A stretch of DNA of 64,000 nt from Cronobacter muytjensii ATCC 51329 (GTDB lineage Bacteria; Pseudomonadota; Gammaproteobacteria; Enterobacterales; Enterobacteriaceae). Shown here piece after piece: positions 9,410-18,434 of this stretch. The stretch covers positions 558,001-622,000 of the forward strand of contig NZ_CP012268.1 of assembly GCF_001277195.1 (NCBI RefSeq), read 5' to 3'. Positions within the stretch are counted from its first letter, which is position 1. Each line of letters starts with the position of its first letter. Below the pieces are notes generated by a model. That model was not told the DNA's origin and made no database searches. It worked only from the letters and a program-made list of their open reading frames with translations. The translations under genes were made by a program, and so were the position numbers.

Positions 9410-10708
9410 ATGTCCAAAATTGTTAAAGTCATCGGTCGTGAAATCATCGACTCCCGTGGTAACCCGACTGTTGAAGCCGAAGTTCACCTGGAAGGCGGTT
9501 TCGTAGGTATGGCTGCTGCCCCGTCAGGTGCTTCTACGGGTTCCCGCGAAGCGCTGGAACTGCGCGATGGCGACAAATCCCGTTTCCTGGGCAAAGGCGT
9601 AACCAAAGCGGTTGGCGCGGTTAACGGCCCGATCGCTCAGGCTATCGTTGGCAAAGATGCTAAAGATCAGGCTGGTATCGACAAGATCATGATCGATCTG
9701 GACGGTACTGAAAACAAATCTAACTTCGGTGCAAACGCCATTCTGGCGGTTTCCCTGGCTGCTGCTAAAGCTGCTGCTGCTTCCAAAGGCATGCCGCTGT
9801 ACGAGCACATCGCTGAACTGAACGGCACCCCGGGCAAATTCTCCATGCCGGTTCCGATGATGAACATCATCAACGGCGGTGAGCACGCTGACAACAACGT
9901 TGATATCCAGGAATTCATGATCCAGCCGGTTGGCGCTTCCAGCGTTAAAGAAGCTATCCGTATGGGTTCTGAAGTTTTCCATCACCTGGCGAAAGTGCTG
10001 AAAGGCAAAGGCATGAACACCGCGGTAGGTGACGAAGGCGGCTATGCGCCGAACCTGGGCTCCAACGCCGAAGCGCTGGCTGTTATCGCTGAAGCGGTAA
10101 AAGCAGCAGGCTACGAGCTGGGCAAAGACATCACCCTGGCGATGGACTGCGCAGCGTCTGAATTCTACAAAGACGGCAAATACGTTCTGGCTGGCGAAGG
10201 CAACAAAGCATTCACCTCTGAAGAATTCACTCACTTCCTGGAAGACCTGACCAAACAGTACCCGATCGTGTCTATCGAAGACGGTCTGGACGAGTCTGAC
10301 TGGGACGGTTTTGCTTACCAGACCAAAGTGCTGGGCGACAAAATCCAGCTGGTGGGCGACGACCTGTTCGTAACCAACACCAAAATCCTGAAAGAAGGCA
10401 TCGAGAAAGGCATCGCTAACTCCATCCTGATCAAATTCAACCAGATCGGTTCTCTGACCGAAACGCTGGCTGCAATCAAGATGGCGAAAGACGCTGGCTA
10501 TACCGCTGTTATCTCTCACCGTTCTGGCGAAACTGAAGACGCGACCATTGCCGACTTGGCAGTAGGTACCGCTGCAGGCCAGATCAAAACCGGTTCCATG
10601 AGCCGTTCTGACCGCGTGGCTAAATACAACCAGCTGATTCGTATCGAAGAAGCGCTGGGCGAAAAAGCACCGTACAACGGTCGTAAAGAGATCAAAGGCC
10701 AGGCATAA
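9410..10708 (+). CDS. eno: Enolase
   Basis: Glycolytic enzyme interconverting 2-phosphoglycerate and phosphoenolpyruvate; also a component of the E. coli RNA degradosome. Start MSKIVKVIGREIIDSRGNPT is preceded by a GAGG Shine-Dalgarno. The signature ILIKFNQIGSLTET and the SHRSGETED loop are intact. 432 aa, full length. Codon use is strongly biased (few rare codons, many GGT/GCT/AAA), as expected for a very highly expressed gene. Ends in a strong terminator. Confidence 0.99.
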   Translation: MSKIVKVIGREIIDSRGNPTVEAEVHLEGGFVGMAAAPSGASTGSREALELRDGDKSRFLGKGVTKAVGAVNGPIAQAIVGKDAKDQAGIDKIMIDLDGTENKSNFGANAILAVSLAAAKAAAASKGMPLYEHIAELNGTPGKFSMPVPMMNIINGGEHADNNVDIQEFMIQPVGASSVKEAIRMGSEVFHHLAKVLKGKGMNTAVGDEGGYAPNLGSNAEALAVIAEAVKAAGYELGKDITLAMDCAASEFYKDGKYVLAGEGNKAFTSEEFTHFLEDLTKQYPIVSIEDGLDESDWDGFAYQTKVLGDKIQLVGDDLFVTNTKILKEGIEKGIANSILIKFNQIGSLTETLAAIKMAKDAGYTAVISHRSGETEDATIADLAVGTAAGQIKTGSMSRSDRVAKYNQLIRIEEALGEKAPYNGRKEIKGQA

Positions 10709-10730
10709 TCGCCCGTCCTGACCTCTGAAA

Positions 10731-10760
10731 AATGCCAGTCGAATGACTGGCATTTTTTTT
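10731..10760 (+). terminator. Rho-independent terminator after eno
   Basis: AATGCCAGTC (10731-10740) pairs with GACTGGCATT (10745-10754), then eight consecutive Ts counting the stem end. Strong intrinsic terminator 22 bp after the eno stop; it marks the left edge of the inserted amino-sugar cluster. Confidence 0.92.
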
Positions 10761-10825
10761 ACCTCAACGAGCCCGCGTCACAGTAAATCTCGCGCCGCGT
10801 TCCCCTTTGGGCTACGCGCCTGTCA

Positions 10826-11653
10826 TTACAGCAGCAGAGGCAGCGTCGCGCTGGCGGTTTGCTGGCTGGTTTCACCGTAATCGCTGTCTGTGGCTATCAG
10901 CGAGGCGGTTAACAGCTCCACCAGCAGCATCGCCCCTACCTTCGTATCCAGCGCGCCGGCATTCAGCGGGCCTTCCGGTTTGGCCGCCACCAGCAGCATA
11001 TCGCTGATTGACGCCAGCGGGCTGCGCGATGTGTTACTGAGCGTGAGTACAGGCGCGCCCGACTGACGGGCGAGTTTCACGGCATGCAGCAGATCGCGCG
11101 TAGAGCCGGAGCTGGAAATGGCGACCACCAGGTCTGTTTCGTGAAGCGTTGCCGCGTTCATCGACGCCCGGTGCATATCGCTAAAGCGCTGCGCCGGTTT
11201 ACCGAGCCGCAGCAGTTTGTAATGTAAATACTCGCCCACAATCGCGCTCGCGGCAACGCCGTAAATCTGCACCGAACGGGCATGATGCAGCGCCCGGGCT
11301 GCGGCTTCAAGCTTCGCGCGGTCCAGCAGTCGCGCGGTGTCACGCAGCGCCTGTACCGACTCCTCCACCAGCGCGTCCAGCGCGTCGCCGTTTTGCGCGC
11401 GGGGCGCCTGAGTGCGCTGGACATCCAGCGCGAGCGCCATTTTAAACTCGTTATAGCCTTTGCAACCCAGCGTGCGGCACAGACGGGTGACGCTGGCCTC
11501 GCTGGTGTCGCTCTCGCGGGCCAGTTCCGTAATAGTGAGATAGAGCACGCGCGCAGGCTCGCTCAGCACATATTCGCCGAGTTTGCGCTGCGTTGGGCTA
11601 AAGCCAGAAAGCTCCTGACGCAGCTTAAGCAGTAGATTTTCATTGTCAGACAT
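10826..11653 (-). CDS. RpiR/MurR-family transcriptional regulator of the PTS-nanE cluster
   Basis: 275-aa RpiR-type regulator: N-terminal helix-turn-helix (about 1-80; SDTSEASVTRLCRTLGCKGYNEFK) and C-terminal SIS sugar-phosphate-binding domain (SVQIYGVAASAIVGEYL, VVAISSSGSTRDLLHAVKLAR). The start MSDNENLLLKLRQEL has an AGGA Shine-Dalgarno; the longer in-frame ORF would run into the promoter. It is divergent from a PTS transporter and nanE, so I infer that it controls them. A family precedent is the RpiR-type NanR of Vibrio vulnificus, which senses N-acetylmannosamine 6-phosphate. E. coli MurR is another relative. Confidence 0.85.
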   Translation of the reverse strand: MSDNENLLLKLRQELSGFSPTQRKLGEYVLSEPARVLYLTITELARESDTSEASVTRLCRTLGCKGYNEFKMALALDVQRTQAPRAQNGDALDALVEESVQALRDTARLLDRAKLEAAARALHHARSVQIYGVAASAIVGEYLHYKLLRLGKPAQRFSDMHRASMNAATLHETDLVVAISSSGSTRDLLHAVKLARQSGAPVLTLSNTSRSPLASISDMLLVAAKPEGPLNAGALDTKVGAMLLVELLTASLIATDSDYGETSQQTASATLPLLL

Positions 11654-11752
11654 AAAGGATCCTGAAGCACCGACGACCAGCGATGAGTGTGCGTGAAAGC
11701 CCACTCGCAACGCCAGCCATTTTAAAAAAGTATGATCGCCTTCGCTATTAAT

Positions 11753-11799
11753 GATGATAATTTTCACTAAACATAATTAAAGTGATAAATATTTTCATC
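11753..11799. promoter_or_regulatory. Candidate RpiR operator in the divergent promoter region
   Basis: GATGATAATTTTCAC (11753-11767) and GTGATAAATATTTTCATC (11782-11799) form an imperfect inverted repeat with outer ends GATGA/TCATC and inner ends TCAC/GTGA, in an AT-rich stretch between the divergent rpiR-like gene and the PTS gene. Placement fits a shared operator. The link to this regulator is inference. Confidence 0.45.
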
Positions 11800-11822
11800 A
11801 TAACAACGGCGGGGGCTTCACT

Positions 11823-13376
11823 ATGGCATTTTTCAGCGGAACATCTTCAGGGCGCTGGTTTGAGAAGGCGCAGCATTTTGGTAAATCGTTTATGTTGCCC
11901 ATTGCCGTCTTACCCGCAGCGGGCCTGTTGCTCGGCGTCGGCGGCGCGCTCTCCAACCCCAACACGCTGACGGCTTATCCGTTTCTCGATGTGGGCTGGT
12001 TACAGGCGATTTTCACCATCATGAGCAGCGCCGGCGCGATCGTTTTCGCGAACCTGTCGGTGCTGTTTGCGGTCGGCGTGGCCGTGGGTCTGGCGCGCAC
12101 CGATAAAGGCACGGCGGGCCTCGCCGCGTTACTCGCTTTTCTGGTGATGAACGCTACCATCAATGCGCTGTTGACCCTGACCGGAAAACTCGCGCAAAGC
12201 AATCCGGGCGCGGTCGGGCAGGGAACGGTTCTCGGCATCCAGACGCTGGAAACCGGCGTATTCGGCGGCGTGGTTATTGGCCTGGTAACGTGCGCGCTGC
12301 ATCAGCGATTCAATAAAATCGCGCTGCCGCAGTTTCTCGGTTTTTTCGGCGGTTCCCGTTTTGTGCCGATTATCAGCGCGCTGGCCGCGATCATTGTCGG
12401 CGCGCTAATGACCGTCGTCTGGCCGCATTTCCAGAAAGTGATTTTCGGACTTGGCGGGCTGGTGGAGGCGACCGGCTATGTCGGCACGCTGTTATACGGT
12501 TTTATCCTGCGTATGCTTGGCCCGTTCGGCCTGCACCACATTTTCTATTTACCTTTCTGGACCACGGCGCTCGGCGGCAGCGAAATCGTCAACGGCCAGC
12601 TGGTGGACGGCACGCAGCGTATTTTCTTCGCACAGCTGGCGGATCCTGCCACGCAGCAGTTTTATATCGGCACGTCGCGTTTTATGTCCGGGCGCTTTAT
12701 TACCATGATGTTTGGCCTGACAGGCGCCTGTCTTGCCATGTACCACACCGCGAAACCGGAAAATAAAAAACGCGTCGCCGGGCTGCTGTTATCCGCCGCG
12801 CTGACCTCATTTCTGACCGGTATTACCGAACCGATTGAGTTTTCCTTCCTGTTTGTCGCGCCTGTGCTGTATGTCATCCACGCGTTTTTCGACGGGCTGG
12901 CTTTTATGCTGGCGCATATGCTGCAGATAACCATTGGGCAGACATTCTCGGGCGGTTTTATCGATTTTATTCTCTTTGGGGTCTTGCAGGGCGAAGCGAA
13001 AACCCACTGGTTGCTGGTGCCGCTCGTCGGCGTGCCCTGGTTTTTTCTTTATTACTTCACGTTTCGCTTCCTGATAACCCGTTTTGATTTTGCAACACCG
13101 GGCCGCGAGAAAGAGGCGCAGGAGCCTGTGCAGATTGATGTCAGCGAACGCGCGCAGGCCATTGTCGCCGGGCTCGGCGGGCGGGATAACCTGCACGATG
13201 TCGACTGTTGCGCCACACGGCTGCGCGTGACGGTCAATGACGGGCGCAAAGTGAACGAAGCGGCGCTCAGGGCTACCGGCGCTCGTGGCGTGATCCTGCG
13301 CGGTAACGGCGTGCAGGTTATCTATGGCCCCCACGTCACGATTATCAAAAACGAAGTCGAAGAGTTATTAAGCTGA
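11823..13376 (+). CDS. PTS EIICB, glucose/N-acetylglucosamine family, probable amino-sugar transporter
   Basis: 517-aa phosphotransferase permease. A hydrophobic EIIC domain (about 15-420) has the family motifs FMLPIAVLPAAGLLLGVG, the histidine loop MLGPFGLHHIFYLPFW and the GITEPIEF signature. A C-terminal EIIB domain (about 440-517) has the phosphocysteine in DCCATRLRVTV. There is no EIIA domain, so it must borrow one, most likely EIIA-Glc (Crr). nanE starts 8 bp after its stop, so the sugar delivered is probably N-acetylmannosamine 6-phosphate. Substrate is inferred from context; N-acetylglucosamine or a related sugar is possible. Confidence 0.85.
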   Translation: MAFFSGTSSGRWFEKAQHFGKSFMLPIAVLPAAGLLLGVGGALSNPNTLTAYPFLDVGWLQAIFTIMSSAGAIVFANLSVLFAVGVAVGLARTDKGTAGLAALLAFLVMNATINALLTLTGKLAQSNPGAVGQGTVLGIQTLETGVFGGVVIGLVTCALHQRFNKIALPQFLGFFGGSRFVPIISALAAIIVGALMTVVWPHFQKVIFGLGGLVEATGYVGTLLYGFILRMLGPFGLHHIFYLPFWTTALGGSEIVNGQLVDGTQRIFFAQLADPATQQFYIGTSRFMSGRFITMMFGLTGACLAMYHTAKPENKKRVAGLLLSAALTSFLTGITEPIEFSFLFVAPVLYVIHAFFDGLAFMLAHMLQITIGQTFSGGFIDFILFGVLQGEAKTHWLLVPLVGVPWFFLYYFTFRFLITRFDFATPGREKEAQEPVQIDVSERAQAIVAGLGGRDNLHDVDCCATRLRVTVNDGRKVNEAALRATGARGVILRGNGVQVIYGPHVTIIKNEVEELLS

Positions 13377-13384
13377 GGATAACG

Positions 13385-14074
13385 ATGTTAGAGCAAATCA
13401 AAGGCAGGCTGGTGGTTTCCTGCCAGGCGCTGGAAAACGAACCGCTGCACAGTCCGTTTATCATGGGGAAAATGGCGCTGGCGGCGGCGCAGGGCGGGGC
13501 CGCGGGTATCCGCGCCAATAGCGTGGCGGATATCGAGGCCATCAAACAGCAGGTCTCGCTGCCGGTCATTGGCATCATTAAACGAGATTATCCGGACAGC
13601 GAGGTGTTTATTACCGCGACGATGCGTGAAGTCACTGAACTGATGCGCGCCGCGCCTGAAATGATTGCCCTTGATGCCACCGCGCGAGCGCGCCCTGCTG
13701 GCGAGACGCTGGAGCAACTGGTAAAGCGCATTCGCCTCGCTTTTCCTCAGGTACTGCTGATGGCGGATATTTCAGAGGTTAACGAAGCCGTTACGGCGGA
13801 GGCGCTGGGCTTTGACTGCGTCGGCACCACGCTCTACGGTTATACTGCGACAACCCAGGGGCATCGGCTGCCCCAGAAGGATTTCGCGCGGCTAAAAGAC
13901 GTCCTGGCGGCGGTGACTATTCCGGTTATCGCCGAAGGTAATGTCGATACGCCCGAACGGGCGGCGCGTTGCCTTGCGCTCGGCGCGCATGCCGTGGTGG
14001 TGGGCGGCGCTATCACGCGCCCGCAGCAGATCACGCGCCGCTTTACCGACGCGCTGGGCTCACCAGTTATCTGA
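13385..14074 (+). CDS. nanE: N-acetylmannosamine-6-phosphate 2-epimerase NanE
   Basis: TIM-barrel epimerase converting N-acetylmannosamine 6-phosphate to N-acetylglucosamine 6-phosphate, which NagA and NagB then degrade. 229 aa. Visible family motifs: GIRANSVADIEAIK near residue 40, the lysine in GIIKRDY, ALDATARARP, TTLYGYTA and VIAEGNVDTPE. It follows the PTS gene after 8 bp with GAGGATAACG as ribosome site. No nanA, nanT or nanK is present, so this copy serves a transported sugar phosphate or backs up a sialic-acid locus elsewhere. Its last 15 bp overlap the convergent ygcG. Confidence 0.95.
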   Translation: MLEQIKGRLVVSCQALENEPLHSPFIMGKMALAAAQGGAAGIRANSVADIEAIKQQVSLPVIGIIKRDYPDSEVFITATMREVTELMRAAPEMIALDATARARPAGETLEQLVKRIRLAFPQVLLMADISEVNEAVTAEALGFDCVGTTLYGYTATTQGHRLPQKDFARLKDVLAAVTIPVIAEGNVDTPERAARCLALGAHAVVVGGAITRPQQITRRFTDALGSPVI

Positions 14075-15019
14075 CGAGCCGCCGCCGTCGCTTGAGCCGC
14101 CATCGCCGGAGCTCACGCTGTCGTGGCTGCTGTGATGGCTGCCACTGTCGCCGCCGGATAAATGATGAAGATTCTGATTCGCAAGCCAGGCTGACCCGTT
14201 ATCGCCGGATAACGCGCCGCTGCCAGTGCTGAACAGGCGTCGGGGGAAAGCGAACGCCATGATAATCACCATGATTAACAACAGAATCGGCAATGAGAAA
14301 CTGAGCCATAAAAACGGTACGACCCACGGGACATAATCGCTGGTAATGGCAAGCGCCGGCGTTAGCAGGCAGGAGGTGCCGAAAAAGAGCGTGATGAGCG
14401 TTTTCTTTTTGCGCTTCATCAACAGGACAGCCAGCGTAATGGCAAGAAACGGCAGCCCCTGCCAGTAAGAAAACCCCACCAGCCACGGCCTGAGCCATGA
14501 CCACCACCGCGATGGCGAGGTCGCGGGCGGCAGCGGTTTGCCGCTTAACGCGGCGTCGATACCGGTCAGGCCATGCCGGATGCCTTCGGCCAGTTCGCCC
14601 GCGCGGAACCAGGGGAGCATCCGCTCTTTAATGATTTGGCCCGCCAGCGCGTTGGTCAGCGTGGCTTCCAGGCCGCGCCCCACTTCGATGCGCACGTTGC
14701 GATCCTCCCAGGCCACCAGAATCAGCACGCCATCGTTACGGCGTGCGTTACCGAGCCGCCAGGTATTGAACACGCGCGTAGCGGCGCTTTCCAGGTTATC
14801 GCCCTGTAAGGTCGGCACGATCAGCACTGCGGTCTGGGCGTGGGTGCGGGCATTAAGAGAAGACACATCGTTGATTAACGCGAGCTTTTCCGGTCCCTCC
14901 AGGATATCTGCCGGGTCGTTAACAAAACCGCGCATCGGCGGCACGGCGAGCGGTTGCGCCTGAACGGCAAAACCAGCCATCGTCAGCGTCAGAATAAATA
15001 ACGTCAGTATGCGTACCAT
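14060..15019 (-). CDS. ygcG: TPM-domain membrane protein YgcG
   Basis: 319 aa from MVRILTLF: a signal peptide (cleavage near AVQAQP), a TPM domain (about 25-165) with GFVNDPADIL, DGVLILVAWEDRNVRIEVGRGLE and ERMLPWFRAGELAEGI, two to three membrane segments (about 185-270) and a low-complexity tail rich in Gly, Ser, His and Asp ending GGGSSDNW. TPM proteins are envelope-anchored; some relatives act in photosystem repair, but the function of YgcG is not established. The neighbour queE is also the neighbour in E. coli. It overlaps nanE by 15 bp tail to tail, which marks the junction of the inserted cluster. Confidence 0.85.
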   Translation of the reverse strand: MVRILTLFILTLTMAGFAVQAQPLAVPPMRGFVNDPADILEGPEKLALINDVSSLNARTHAQTAVLIVPTLQGDNLESAATRVFNTWRLGNARRNDGVLILVAWEDRNVRIEVGRGLEATLTNALAGQIIKERMLPWFRAGELAEGIRHGLTGIDAALSGKPLPPATSPSRWWSWLRPWLVGFSYWQGLPFLAITLAVLLMKRKKKTLITLFFGTSCLLTPALAITSDYVPWVVPFLWLSFSLPILLLIMVIIMAFAFPRRLFSTGSGALSGDNGSAWLANQNLHHLSGGDSGSHHSSHDSVSSGDGGSSDGGGSSDNW

Positions 15020-15215
15020 CGTTCTCACGTTTCCTTGTTTTCGCAGCGCCGTCCATTGCCATGGTAACCGCCGCCCGGTGGGCCTGCCAGCGACCTGAAT
15101 TAAGGGGCCATCGCTGATAAGGGCGCGCCGCCGCTGCCATGAAGGCGCAAATGGCACATGATAGTCCGGCGGTTATCTGTAATAATTACCGTTTTGGTAA
15201 TAAACCGAGTGAATC

Positions 15216-15887
15216 ATGCAGTACCCGATTAATGAGATGTTCCAGACCCTGCAGGGCGAGGGTTACTTTACCGGCGTGCCCGCCATTTTTATTCGTTTGC
15301 AGGGATGCCCGGTAGGCTGTGCCTGGTGCGACACCAAACACACCTGGGAGAAACTCGCCGATCGGGAAGTGTCGCTTTTCAGTATCATCGCGAAAACCAA
15401 AGAGAGCGATAAATGGGGCGCGGCGAGTCCGGAAGAGCTGCTGGCGGCCATTGAGCGCCAGGGGTATACCGCGCGCCATGTGGTTATTACCGGGGGCGAG
15501 CCGTGTATTCACGATCTGCTGCCCTTAACCGAATTGCTCGAAGCGCACGGCTTTAGCTGCCAGATTGAAACCAGCGGCACCCATGAAGTGCGCTGCACCA
15601 CCGGCACCTGGGTGACCGTGTCGCCGAAGGTGAACATGCGCGGCGGGTACGATGTGCTCGACCAGGCGTTGATGCGCGCTGATGAAATTAAACACCCCGT
15701 AGGCCGTATGCGTGATATCGAGGCGCTGGATGAATTGCTGGCGCGTCTGCATGACGAAAGACAGCGCGTGATTGCGCTTCAGCCGATAAGCCAGAAAGAC
15801 GACGCTACGCGCCTGTGCATCGAAGTCTGTATCGCCCGCAACTGGCGATTGTCGATGCAAACGCACAAGTATCTGAACATTGCATAA
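15216..15887 (+). CDS. queE: 7-carboxy-7-deazaguanine synthase QueE
   Basis: Radical-SAM enzyme that contracts 6-carboxytetrahydropterin to 7-carboxy-7-deazaguanine on the route to queuosine in tRNA. The cluster-binding motif is CPVGCAWC (CX3CX2C) near residues 31-38. VITGGEPCIHDL, ETSGTHE and SPKVNMRGG are the SAM and substrate loops. 223 aa, nearly identical to E. coli QueE, which also has a reported role in blocking division under PhoQ induction. It converges with queD, which makes its substrate, across one shared terminator. Confidence 0.98.
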   Translation: MQYPINEMFQTLQGEGYFTGVPAIFIRLQGCPVGCAWCDTKHTWEKLADREVSLFSIIAKTKESDKWGAASPEELLAAIERQGYTARHVVITGGEPCIHDLLPLTELLEAHGFSCQIETSGTHEVRCTTGTWVTVSPKVNMRGGYDVLDQALMRADEIKHPVGRMRDIEALDELLARLHDERQRVIALQPISQKDDATRLCIEVCIARNWRLSMQTHKYLNIA

Positions 15888-15903
15888 AAACATCGCATAA
15901 AAA

Positions 15904-15930
15904 AAGAGGGGCTAAAGCCCCTCTTTTTTC
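15904..15930. terminator. Bidirectional terminator between queE and queD
   Basis: AAGAGGGGC (15904-15912) pairs with GCCCCTCTT (15917-15925) across TAAA. It is flanked by an A-run on the left and a T-run on the right, so it can end both the rightward queE and the leftward queD transcripts. Confidence 0.9.
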
Positions 15931-15964
15931 GTTGAGATGTTCGCTATCCCAACGCCACACAGCC

Positions 15965-16327
15965 TTATTCGCCGCGATAGACGCAACCGGCGGTGCAGGT
16001 TTCTTTAATCATTACCGCGCTCAAAAGCGGCATACGGGGCTTCATCTGATCCCAAATCCAGCGCGCCAGCACTTCGCTGGTCGGGTTTTCGAGGCCGGGA
16101 ATATCGTTCAGATAATAGTGATCCAGGCTGTCATAAATCGGTTTAAACGCCGATTTCAGTTCGGCGAAATCGATAATCCAGCCGGTATGCGGGTCTACCT
16201 CGCCCGTGATCTCCAGGCGCACCATAAAGGAGTGTCCGTGCAGGCGACCGCATTTGTGGCCTTCGGGAACGTGAGGCAGTCGGTGAGCGGCTTCGAAGAT
16301 AAAATCTTTAAACAGGGTGGTAGGCAT
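15965..16327 (-). CDS. queD: 6-carboxy-5,6,7,8-tetrahydropterin synthase QueD
   Basis: Converts dihydroneopterin triphosphate to 6-carboxytetrahydropterin, the substrate of QueE. 120 aa, PTPS fold. Zinc ligands His15, His30 and His32 are visible in FEAAHRLPH and CGRLHGHSF, with catalytic Cys26 in GHKCG. The C-terminal YRGE end matches the E. coli protein. Divergent from cysJ over a 304-bp promoter region. Confidence 0.97.
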   Translation of the reverse strand: MPTTLFKDFIFEAAHRLPHVPEGHKCGRLHGHSFMVRLEITGEVDPHTGWIIDFAELKSAFKPIYDSLDHYYLNDIPGLENPTSEVLARWIWDQMKPRMPLLSAVMIKETCTAGCVYRGE

Positions 16328-16631
16328 AACGCAGTCTCAGTCTTGCTAAAAAACCGCCGCATAGTACCGGAATTGACCGTTTTTAGCATTAACTAAAACC
16401 GCCGTAAGCGGTAACCGCGTAAAACCTGGCGCGCATCTTTTTAATCCATATGGTTATCAACGGCTTATATAACCGGTTTTTACGTTTACGCTTATAGATA
16501 AAAGCGGTTAGTCCGTTTGGTTATTTATTATTTCCATCCCTTCTTTAATTGTTATTATCGCCGCCGTTAACCTTACTTTCTCTTCTGTTTTTGCGATGAA
16601 AAACAGCTTTGCTACTGGAACATAACGACGC
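16328..16631. promoter_or_regulatory. queD-cysJ divergent promoter region (304 bp, no gene)
   Basis: AT-rich non-coding stretch between divergent queD and cysJ. It should hold both promoters and, by family knowledge, CysB activator sites for cysJIH. I see no clean consensus boxes and do not place them. No small ORF with a ribosome site stands out. Confidence 0.5.
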
Positions 16632-18434
16632 ATGACGACTCAGGCCCCACCGAATGCTTTGCTCCCGCTCAGCCCGGAGCAGCTGGCTCGCCTTCAGACG
16701 GCGACTCATGATTTCACCCCCACGCAGCTCGCCTGGCTTTCAGGCTACTTCTGGGGAATGGTTAACCAACAGCCTGGTGCGGCGGTGGTGCAAACCCCCC
16801 CGGCGCCTGCGTCGGTCATTACGCTTATTTCCGCCTCCCAGACCGGCAACGCGCGCCGCGTCGCCGAAGCGCTGCGCGACGATCTGCTGGCGGCGCAGCT
16901 CAATGTGAATCTGGTTAACGCGGGCGACTATAAATTCAAACAAATCGCCCAGGAAAAACTGCTGGTCATCGTCACCTCCACGCAGGGGGAAGGGGACCCG
17001 CCGGAAGAAGCCGTCGCGTTGCATAAATTCCTGCTGTCGAAAAAAGCGCCGAAGCTTGAAGGCGCGGCGTTCGCCGTCTTTGGTCTTGGTGATACCTCGT
17101 ATGAACGCTTCTGCCAGGCCGGGAAAGATTTTGATACCCGTCTTGCGGAGCTTGGCGGCGAGCGCCTGCTGGATCGCGTCGACGCCGATGTTGAATACCA
17201 GACCGCTGCCCAGGAATGGCGCCAGCGGGTGGTTGACGTACTGAAAGCGCGCGTGCCGAAAGAAGCGCCGTCACAGGCGGCGTTGACCGCCAGCGGCGCG
17301 GTGAATCTGGTCGATTCCACGCCTTATACCAAAGAAGCGCCGCTCACCGCGACGCTCTCGGTGAACCAGAAAATCACCGGCCGCCATTCGCAAAAAGATG
17401 TGCGCCATATCGAAATCGATCTGGGCGATGCCGGGCTGCGCTATCAGCCGGGCGACGCGCTCGGCGTCTGGTATCAGAACGATCCGGCGCTGGTGCAGGA
17501 GCTGCTTGAGCTACTGTGGCTGAAGGGCGATGAGACGGTGACGGTAGATGGTAAAACGCTGACGCTCAGCGAAGCCCTCCAGTGGCATTTTGAGTTGACG
17601 GTCAACACCGCGGCTATCGTTGAGAATTACGCCACGCTGACCCGCAGCGAAGCCCTGCTGCCGCTGGTGGGCGATAAAGCGAAGCTGCAGCAATACGCCG
17701 CCGCGACGCCCATCGTCGACATGGTGCGCTTCGCGCCTGCGCAACTTGAGGCTGAGCAGTTGACAGGGCTGCTACGCCCGCTTACGCCGCGCCTCTATTC
17801 CATCGCTTCGTCGCAGGCGGAAGTAGAAAACGAAGTCCACATTACCGTGGGCGTGGTGCGTTACGAGATTGAAGGGCGCGCCCGCGCGGGTGGCGCCTCA
17901 GGCTACCTTGCCGATCGTCTGGAAGAAGAGGGCGAAGTGCGCGTATTTATTGAGCACAACGACAACTTCCGCCTGCCAGCCACGCCTGAAACGCCGGTCA
18001 TTATGATTGGCCCTGGCACCGGTATCGCGCCGTTCCGCGCTTTCATGCAACAGCGTGAAGCCGACGGCGCTACCGGTAAAAACTGGCTCTTCTTCGGCAA
18101 CCCGCACTTTACTGAAGATTTCCTGTATCAGGTTGAGTGGCAGCGCTATGTAAAAGAAGGGCTGTTAAACCGCATCGACCTTGCCTGGTCCCGCGATCAG
18201 GAACATAAAATTTACGTACAAGACAAAATCCGCGAGCAGGGCGCGGAGCTGTGGCGCTGGATTCAGGAAGGCGCGCACATTTATGTCTGCGGCGACGCCA
18301 ATCGCATGGCGAAGGATGTCGAGCAGGCGTTACTGGAAGTGATTGCGGCTTACGGCGAGATGGATGCCGAGGCGGCGGATGAATATTTAAGTGAGCTGCG
18401 CGTTGAGCGCCGTTACCAGCGAGACGTCTATTAA
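16632..18434 (+). CDS. cysJ: NADPH-dependent sulfite reductase flavoprotein alpha subunit CysJ
   Basis: Electron-input subunit of sulfite reductase. It takes hydride from NADPH through FAD and FMN and passes electrons to CysI. N-terminal flavodoxin domain with SASQTGNARRVAEAL and STQGEGDPPEEA; middle and C-terminal ferredoxin-reductase part with RLYSIASS (FAD) and GPGTGIAPFRAFMQQR (NADP), ending VERRYQRDVY. 600 aa, full length. The stop overlaps the cysI start by one base (TAATG), so the two are translationally coupled. Confidence 0.98.
   Translation: MTTQAPPNALLPLSPEQLARLQTATHDFTPTQLAWLSGYFWGMVNQQPGAAVVQTPPAPASVITLISASQTGNARRVAEALRDDLLAAQLNVNLVNAGDYKFKQIAQEKLLVIVTSTQGEGDPPEEAVALHKFLLSKKAPKLEGAAFAVFGLGDTSYERFCQAGKDFDTRLAELGGERLLDRVDADVEYQTAAQEWRQRVVDVLKARVPKEAPSQAALTASGAVNLVDSTPYTKEAPLTATLSVNQKITGRHSQKDVRHIEIDLGDAGLRYQPGDALGVWYQNDPALVQELLELLWLKGDETVTVDGKTLTLSEALQWHFELTVNTAAIVENYATLTRSEALLPLVGDKAKLQQYAAATPIVDMVRFAPAQLEAEQLTGLLRPLTPRLYSIASSQAEVENEVHITVGVVRYEIEGRARAGGASGYLADRLEEEGEVRVFIEHNDNFRLPATPETPVIMIGPGTGIAPFRAFMQQREADGATGKNWLFFGNPHFTEDFLYQVEWQRYVKEGLLNRIDLAWSRDQEHKIYVQDKIREQGAELWRWIQEGAHIYVCGDANRMAKDVEQALLEVIAAYGEMDAEAADEYLSELRVERRYQRDVY

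Noticed and set aside
9524..10753. 409-codon leftward frame across eno
   Set aside because: Antisense shadow of the highly biased eno codons; it also runs through the eno terminator.
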